Positions 13,643 to 18,080 of a DNA stretch of 18,080 nt are shown piece by piece (position 1 is the stretch's first letter; each line of letters starts with the position of its first letter). The notes below the pieces were generated by a model. The model worked only from the letters and a program-made list of their open reading frames with translations, did not search any database and was not told the origin of the DNA. A program made the position numbers and the translations under genes. The DNA comes from Desulfobacterales bacterium (GTDB lineage: Bacteria; Desulfobacterota; Desulfobacteria; Desulfobacterales; UBA11574). The stretch is from NCBI GenBank assembly GCA_012974475.1, contig JAAXQD010000098.1, positions 1 through 18,080 of the forward strand, in the 5' to 3' direction.

Positions 13643-15250
13643 TCATTTCTGAAAAAGCAAGTCCTTTTCGTTGATTTCCCGAGTCTTGTTGAATCCTATC
13701 CCGGGCCATTCCTTTATACAATAGTCGAGCTGCCATTGACTGGTGGTCAGATAGGCCCTGGCCCCTTCGGCATCCACTGCAATGTTGGACCGGTTTTTCT
13801 TCTCAAAATCCACCATCTTTTTGGGATCGTCGGATTCCACCCACCGTGCAACATGATAACCGACCGGCTCGTAAACCGCATCAACACCATATTCAGATTT
13901 GAGACGTTCCATGGTAATGTCAAACTGCAGCAGTCCAACGGCGCCGAGGATATAGTCATTTCCGGCAACCGGTCTGAAAACCTGAACCACCCCCTCTTCT
14001 GCGAGATGGCTCAACCCTTTTTGAAGATGCTTTGCTTTCATGGGGTTCTTGAGAATGACCTTTCGGAAAAATTCAGGGGCAAAATTGGGAATTCCACAGA
14101 ACTTTAAGGGCTCTTTTTCGGAAAATGTGTCGCCGATCTTTATGGTGCCATGGTTATGAATGCCGATGATGTCGCCGGGATAGGCTTCCGCCACGTTCTC
14201 ACACGCATTGGCCATGAAAATGGTGGCATTTGAAAATATAACATCTTTTCCGATTCTGTGGTGAACCGCCTTCATGCCTCGGGTGAATTTCCCGGAACAA
14301 ATCCGTATAAATGCGATTCTGTCTCTGTGTGCCGGATTCATATTCGCCTGGATTTTAAATGCAAATCCGGAAAAAGATTCTTCGTAGGGAGAGACGTCCC
14401 GTGTCACAGAAGTCCTGGGGCCCGGAGACGGGGCGGTTTCAACAAAAGCGTCGAGCATCTCCTTCACACCGAAATTATTGATGGCACTTCCGAAAAAAAC
14501 AGGCGTCTGGTTGCCTTTCAGGTAATGGTCGAGATCAAAAGGATCTGCAACGCCTTCGATCAATTCGACATCCTCTCTTAACTCGTCTGCCTGGCTTCCA
14601 AGAACCTCATCGAGTGTCGAGGCCGAAAGGTCGTTGATCAAAATGCCGTCCCTGGGCCGTGTCTCCCCACCTGAAACAAAAAGATGAAGCTCTTTTTTAT
14701 AGAGGTTGTAGACCCCCTTGAACCTTTTTCCCATGCCCACGGGCCAGGAAAGCGGTGTGCATTCGATCTGCAGCTTGTTTTCGATATCGTCAAGGATATC
14801 AAGGGGTGCCATCCCCTCTCGGTCGAGCTTGTTGATAAAGGTCATGATGGGCGTGTTGCGCATGCGGCAGACTTCCATCAGCTTCTCGGTCTGGGTCTCG
14901 ACCCCTTTGGCGTTATCGATGACCATGAGGGCGCTGTCAACCGCCGTAAGCACCCTGTAGGTGTCCTCGGAGAAGTCTTGATGTCCGGGGGTATCCAAAA
15001 GATTGATCTCAAAGTCCCGATAATTGAACTTCATCACCGATGTGGTGACGGAGATGCCCCTTTCCTTTTCGATGGCCATCCAGTCACTGGTAGCATATCT
15101 TTCGGCCTTGCGAGCCTTGACGGCCCCTGCCTGCTGAATGGCCCCGCCGTAAAGCAGGAGCTTTTCCGTCAATGTGGTCTTCCCTGCGTCCGGATGGCTG
15201 ATGATGCCAAACGTCCGGCGCCGGTCGACCTCTTTTTTGTTATTAACCAT
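13643..15250 (-). CDS. prfC: Peptide chain release factor 3 (RF3)
   Basis: A 535-residue translational GTPase that recycles RF1/RF2 from the ribosome after peptide release. G1 is SHPDAGKTT (18-26), G3 DTPGHQDF (86-93) and G4 NKLD (140-143). The switch I stretch RYATSDWMAIEKERGISVT (about 51-69) is specific to RF3. The full family length is present, ending in the RF3 C-terminal domain. The Shine-Dalgarno site is weak. It lies 70 nt after typA and just before the aldehyde dehydrogenase gene, all on the minus strand. Two translational GTPases side by side suggest a shared transcript, though a promoter in the gap cannot be excluded. Confidence 0.95.
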   Translation of the reverse strand: MVNNKKEVDRRRTFGIISHPDAGKTTLTEKLLLYGGAIQQAGAVKARKAERYATSDWMAIEKERGISVTTSVMKFNYRDFEINLLDTPGHQDFSEDTYRVLTAVDSALMVIDNAKGVETQTEKLMEVCRMRNTPIMTFINKLDREGMAPLDILDDIENKLQIECTPLSWPVGMGKRFKGVYNLYKKELHLFVSGGETRPRDGILINDLSASTLDEVLGSQADELREDVELIEGVADPFDLDHYLKGNQTPVFFGSAINNFGVKEMLDAFVETAPSPGPRTSVTRDVSPYEESFSGFAFKIQANMNPAHRDRIAFIRICSGKFTRGMKAVHHRIGKDVIFSNATIFMANACENVAEAYPGDIIGIHNHGTIKIGDTFSEKEPLKFCGIPNFAPEFFRKVILKNPMKAKHLQKGLSHLAEEGVVQVFRPVAGNDYILGAVGLLQFDITMERLKSEYGVDAVYEPVGYHVARWVESDDPKKMVDFEKKNRSNIAVDAEGARAYLTTSQWQLDYCIKEWPGIGFNKTREINEKDLLFQK

Positions 15251-15320
15251 GATATATTTCTCTGATCTCTACAACCCATCGTGGCCAAGCGTTTACGAAT
15301 GGGCGGTTTTGAAACAGCTT

Positions 15321-17168
15321 CTAGTCGGTTCTATTCTTTGGCGGCCGCATCTGATGCCGCTTCTGTCTGGAAAGCACCTGCTTGTGCAGCCGGATGGATC
15401 TTGGCGTAACCTCCACCATCTCATCATCTGCTATAAAGTTAATGGCCCGCTCGAGGGTCATGGGCTTCACCGGCGAACATGACGTGCTTTCATCTTTTCC
15501 TGAAGCCCGCATGTTTGTGAGCTTCTTCTCCTTGCTCGGATTGGCATTGATGTCACCCTCTTTATTGTACTCCCCAATAATCATTCCCTCGTAAACAAGT
15601 TCTCCGGGGGCAATGAAAAGACGGCCTCTGGGTTCAAGGTGAAAGAGTCCGTATGCAACAGCGCGCCCCTGCCTGTCTGAAACAATTGAGCCGGTAAACC
15701 GGGTGGGGAAATCACCGCGAAACGCTTCATACCCTGCAAAAAGGGTGTTCATAATTCCGGTTCCCTTTGTGTCCGTAAGGAATTCATCTCTATAACCGAT
15801 CAAAGACCGCGAGGGAATGGAAAATTCAGCCCGTATCCTTCCGTTTCCGTCATTGGCAAGGTTTGTCAGCCGCCCTTTTCTCAGGGAGAGCTTTTCGGTC
15901 ACAATCCCCAAAAAATCTTCCTCGCAATCCACAAACAGCTTCTCAATGGGCTCGAGAGTTTTCCCGTTTTCATGTCTGAAAATCACCTTGGGACGGCCGA
16001 CAGAAAGCTCAAATCCTTCCCTTCGCATGGTTTCGATAAGGATGACCATCTGGAATTCTCCTCGGCCCTTCACAATAAAGCGGTCCCGGTCCTGGGTCTG
16101 TTCAAACCTCACGGCAACGTTTTGGAGCGTCTCCTTGATCAGCCGCTCACGGATCTTGCCGGACTGTACGATCCTGCCCTCCTTGCCGCGCAACGGCGAC
16201 GAGTTTATGGTGAATTCCATGGAGATGGTCGGCTCGTCTACGGTGATTCTCTTTAAGGATTTCGGATACTCCTTTGTGCAGATCGTGTCACCGATCATGA
16301 CATCTTCGATGCCTGAAAGAACAATAATTTCACCGGGTTCTGCAATATCGGCCGCTTTGAGCGTCATGCCGTCATATACCTGAAGCTTGGAGATCTTGAG
16401 GGGGAGGCGCTCCGCTTTATCATTGATGCAGGCCAAGGTATCATTGAATTGGGCATTCCCGTTAAAAACTCTGCCGATGGCGAGCCTTCCGAGATAATCT
16501 GAATACCCGAGATCCGACACCAGCATCTGGAAGGGTTCTTCCGGATCAAACTGCGGCGCCGGTATTTCAGTGAGGATGGTTTCAAAGAGAAGGTGAAGAT
16601 TGTCCCGGCTTTCGGTGAGGGTCTTTTTCGCGATGCCTTCACGTCCGACGGCATAAAGATACGGAAAATCGAGCTGTTCCCCGTCTGCATCAAGGTCTAT
16701 GAAAAGATCATATATCTCATCGAGCACCGCATCAGGCCGGGCGTCCTTTCTGTCGATCTTGTTGATCACCACAATAACCTTGAGGCCGATCTCCAGGGTT
16801 TTTTTCAACACGAAACGCGTCTGGGGCAGCGGCCCTTCAGAAGCATCGACCAGAAGAATCGCGCCGTCAGCCATGGAGAGTGCACGCTCGACCTCACCGC
16901 CGAAATCGGCATGGCCGGGGGTATCGATGATGTTTATTTTTACGCCCTTCCATCGCACCGAACAGTTTTTTGCAGCAATGGTGATCCCTCTCTCCCGCTC
17001 CAGATCCATGCTGTCCATGATTCTCTCGTCGACTTCGAGGCCCGGTCTGAAGAGACCGCTCTGCCTGAACATGGCATCAACAAGGGTGGTCTTGCCATGG
17101 TCGACATGTGCGATGATCGCGATATTCCTTATGTTTTCATTTCTTGCAGCGTTTTTCACTGAGTCCAT
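15321..17168 (-). CDS. typA: Ribosome-associated GTPase TypA/BipA
   Basis: A 615-residue translational GTPase linked to ribosome assembly and growth at low temperature or under stress (family knowledge). G1 is AHVDHGKTT (20-28), the effector region MDLERERGITI (54-64), G3 DTPGHADF (82-89) and G4 NKID (136-139). The elongation-factor-like domains and the BipA-specific C-terminal domain (IPSRSLIGYRDEFLTDTKGTG) follow. The usual GRGELHL segment reads GRGEFQM here. A basic tail (KRHQMRPPKNRTD) ends the protein. The ATG at 17168 has an AAGGA site on the minus strand. A terminator-like hairpin lies between the probable promoter and this start, which suggests attenuation. Confidence 0.95.
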   Translation of the reverse strand: MDSVKNAARNENIRNIAIIAHVDHGKTTLVDAMFRQSGLFRPGLEVDERIMDSMDLERERGITIAAKNCSVRWKGVKINIIDTPGHADFGGEVERALSMADGAILLVDASEGPLPQTRFVLKKTLEIGLKVIVVINKIDRKDARPDAVLDEIYDLFIDLDADGEQLDFPYLYAVGREGIAKKTLTESRDNLHLLFETILTEIPAPQFDPEEPFQMLVSDLGYSDYLGRLAIGRVFNGNAQFNDTLACINDKAERLPLKISKLQVYDGMTLKAADIAEPGEIIVLSGIEDVMIGDTICTKEYPKSLKRITVDEPTISMEFTINSSPLRGKEGRIVQSGKIRERLIKETLQNVAVRFEQTQDRDRFIVKGRGEFQMVILIETMRREGFELSVGRPKVIFRHENGKTLEPIEKLFVDCEEDFLGIVTEKLSLRKGRLTNLANDGNGRIRAEFSIPSRSLIGYRDEFLTDTKGTGIMNTLFAGYEAFRGDFPTRFTGSIVSDRQGRAVAYGLFHLEPRGRLFIAPGELVYEGMIIGEYNKEGDINANPSKEKKLTNMRASGKDESTSCSPVKPMTLERAINFIADDEMVEVTPRSIRLHKQVLSRQKRHQMRPPKNRTD

Positions 17169-17188
17169 TTCCTTACAAATTTAGTCAT

Positions 17189-17215
17189 AAAAAAAACCGG
17201 GTCCTCTGGGCCCGG
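17189..17215 (-). terminator. Terminator-like hairpin in the typA leader (possible attenuator)
   Basis: On the minus strand CCGGGCCC-AGA-GGACCCGG (one C/A mismatch) is followed by eight T (complement of the A run 17189-17196). That is a strong intrinsic terminator about 20 bp before the typA start. No minus-strand gene lies upstream of it before the divergent mscS, so it would stop transcripts that begin in the typA promoter region. On the plus strand the same stem pairs fully with G-U but lacks a T tract. Confidence 0.65.
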
Positions 17216-17243
17216 ATCTTTGCTGTGTAACTGCCAGCTTATT

Positions 17244-17271
17244 AACATAAGCATCCAAACTTTTATTACAA
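17244..17271 (-). promoter_or_regulatory. Candidate typA promoter
   Basis: On the minus strand TTGTAA (complement of 17266-17271), 16 bp, then TATGTT (complement of 17244-17249). Transcription would start near 17237 and give a leader of about 70 nt that contains the terminator-like hairpin. The match is moderate. Confidence 0.3.
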
Positions 17272-17492
17272 CCAATTATTCACGAATTGTTCACTCAAGT
17301 TTCGCACTCGAACGCTTGCGCAACAGCATCTTTTCGTGATGTTTTTATCTCATCTTAGCGGTTATGGATTATGGCCATCTGTTTTCTGAAAGGCGATATG
17401 TTTATCCGCCTCTTGAGGGCTTGCGGAAAGCACCTTTTGCCGTACGAAATGAGGCACCCGCTGTACGGGTATCTCTTCGAGTCCACGGCCGG

Positions 17493-17521
17493 TTGAAATT
17501 TTTGGGAAAAAATGTTAAAAA
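17493..17521 (+). promoter_or_regulatory. Candidate mscS promoter
   Basis: TTGAAA (17493-17498), 17 bp, then TAAAAA (17516-17521), with TG one base before the -10 (extended -10). It points to mscS about 125 bp downstream, leaving a leader that holds the ACCTT-N6-AAGGT hairpin. Confidence 0.4.
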
Positions 17522-17646
17522 GTGCTTAAAGGTCCTCCCTTTGCCCCATACGATAAATGTGAAACCTTGTCGGTAAGGTACGCGGAAGAAATTTTATGCC
17601 GCAATTTTCCCATATGCGTTTTTAACCCAAAGCAGGAGCAAAAAAG

Positions 17647-18080
17647 ATGCAGGATGAACTAAAATCCGCACAAAAATTGATCGACATCGTCATCGATTTC
17701 TTTGCAAATTACAGCTTCCAGGTGGTCGGTGCCATTCTGATTCTTGTCATCGGGTTTGTGGTTGCCAGGGCGGTGGCCTCTTTCCTTTCGAAATTCTTCG
17801 AACGGAAAGAGTTCGATATTACCCTGTCAAAGTTTGCCGTAGCCACAGCCAAGGGCATTGTCCTTACCTTTGCCATCCTTATCGCCCTTGGCAAGTTCGG
17901 CATCACCATCGCCCCTTTTATCGCCGCACTTGCCGCCATGGCCTTCGGCGCCAGCTTTGCCATCCAAGGTCCGCTGTCAAACTATGGCGCAGGCCTCGTG
18001 ATTATCCTCGCACGCCCGTTCGTTGTGGGCAATACCATCACCGTTTCCGGTGTCAGCGGCGTCGTGGATGAAATCTGTCT
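17647..18080 (+). CDS. MscS-type mechanosensitive channel, N-terminal part
   Basis: The first 144 codons of a small-conductance mechanosensitive channel, open to the window edge. It starts MQDELKSAQKLIDIV at an ATG with AGGAG at 17634-17638. Two hydrophobic spans (about 24-44 and 68-86) are followed by the pore helix TM3, rich in Ala and Gly, at about 90-120. This runs into the diagnostic GASFAIQGPLSNYGAG and the ARPFVVGNTI turn that leads to the beta domain. MscS channels open under membrane tension and release solutes on osmotic downshock. The short N-terminus with three spans fits the E. coli MscS size class. The C-terminal half is outside the window. Confidence 0.92.
   Translation, partial: MQDELKSAQKLIDIVIDFFANYSFQVVGAILILVIGFVVARAVASFLSKFFERKEFDITLSKFAVATAKGIVLTFAILIALGKFGITIAPFIAALAAMAFGASFAIQGPLSNYGAGLVIILARPFVVGNTITVSGVSGVVDEIC

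Larger units (their letters stand above)
17216..17646. other. Divergent typA/mscS intergenic region with several dyads
   Basis: No credible gene is seen. Perfect inverted repeats include CACGAA/TTCGTG (17281-17286 with 17333-17338) enclosing GTTC/GAAC (17289-17313). CCGTAC/GTACGG (17440-17445 with 17463-17468) and ACCTT-N6-AAGGT (17564-17579) are also present. A structured non-coding RNA is possible; no known class was recognised. A 70-codon plus frame at 17364-17576 lacks a ribosome site and looks random. Confidence 0.35.

Noticed and set aside
14684..15265. 193-codon plus-strand open frame opposite prfC
   Set aside because: Antisense shadow of a highly conserved GTPase; no motif of its own.
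17471..17490. TTCGAGTCC resembling a tRNA T-arm
   Set aside because: The flanking bases do not form the T stem and there is no acceptor, D or anticodon arm at the right distance.
17364..17576. 70-codon plus-strand open frame in the typA/mscS gap
   Set aside because: No Shine-Dalgarno site, Arg/Pro-rich composition typical of random frames, and it covers several hairpins.

Overview
The window reads as a chromosomal segment of a Gram-negative anaerobe, most likely a sulfate-reducing or related member of the Desulfobacterota (former Deltaproteobacteria). This lineage call is inference from gene content: chromosomal parA-parB, a DUF3842 + CooT nickel-protein pair, an IspH-UbiA fusion, a CoA-disulfide reductase with a rhodanese tail, and small RRSGxDRR-repeat proteins. 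No rRNA, tRNA or CRISPR array was seen.

Layout. (1) 1-2406 (+): parA, parB and a YacP-like NYN nuclease, tightly packed (15-nt gap, then a 1-nt overlap). (2) 2622-3247 (+): a DUF3842 gene overlapping a CooT-type nickel-binding protein gene. (3) 3321-6864 (+): a 575-residue IspH-UbiA fusion, then a CoA-disulfide reductase/rhodanese protein. (4) 6916-7521 (-): plsY, divergent from a stand-alone Smr-domain gene (7668-7943, +). (5) 7944-10732: a gene-poor accessory stretch. It holds several strong dyads, two tiny paralogous proteins built on an RRSxx(D/E)RR repeat (49 and 68 aa), a good intrinsic terminator and a near-consensus promoter next to a 16-bp palindrome. It also holds a CI/LexA-like self-cleaving repressor with no phage genes, a 53-aa orphan, a 31-aa single-span membrane peptide, and a 224-bp MITE-like element with inverted termini and a 5-bp target duplication. 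(6) 10733-11821 (+): an M20-family metallopeptidase. (7) 11876-17168 (-): probably one transcription direction, typA/bipA -> prfC -> aldehyde dehydrogenase -> YvlD-like four-helix membrane protein. (8) 17169-17646: a 478-bp divergent intergenic region with a terminator-like hairpin inside the presumed typA leader. (9) 17647-end (+): the N-terminal part of an MscS-type mechanosensitive channel, cut by the window edge.

Most of the window is housekeeping: chromosome segregation, isoprenoid and phospholipid synthesis, and translation GTPases. The stretch most likely to hold something undescribed is 7.9-10.7 kb, where small-protein genes, palindromic control sites and a phage-type repressor sit together without an obvious prophage. 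Family names come from reading motifs by eye; no database search was run.
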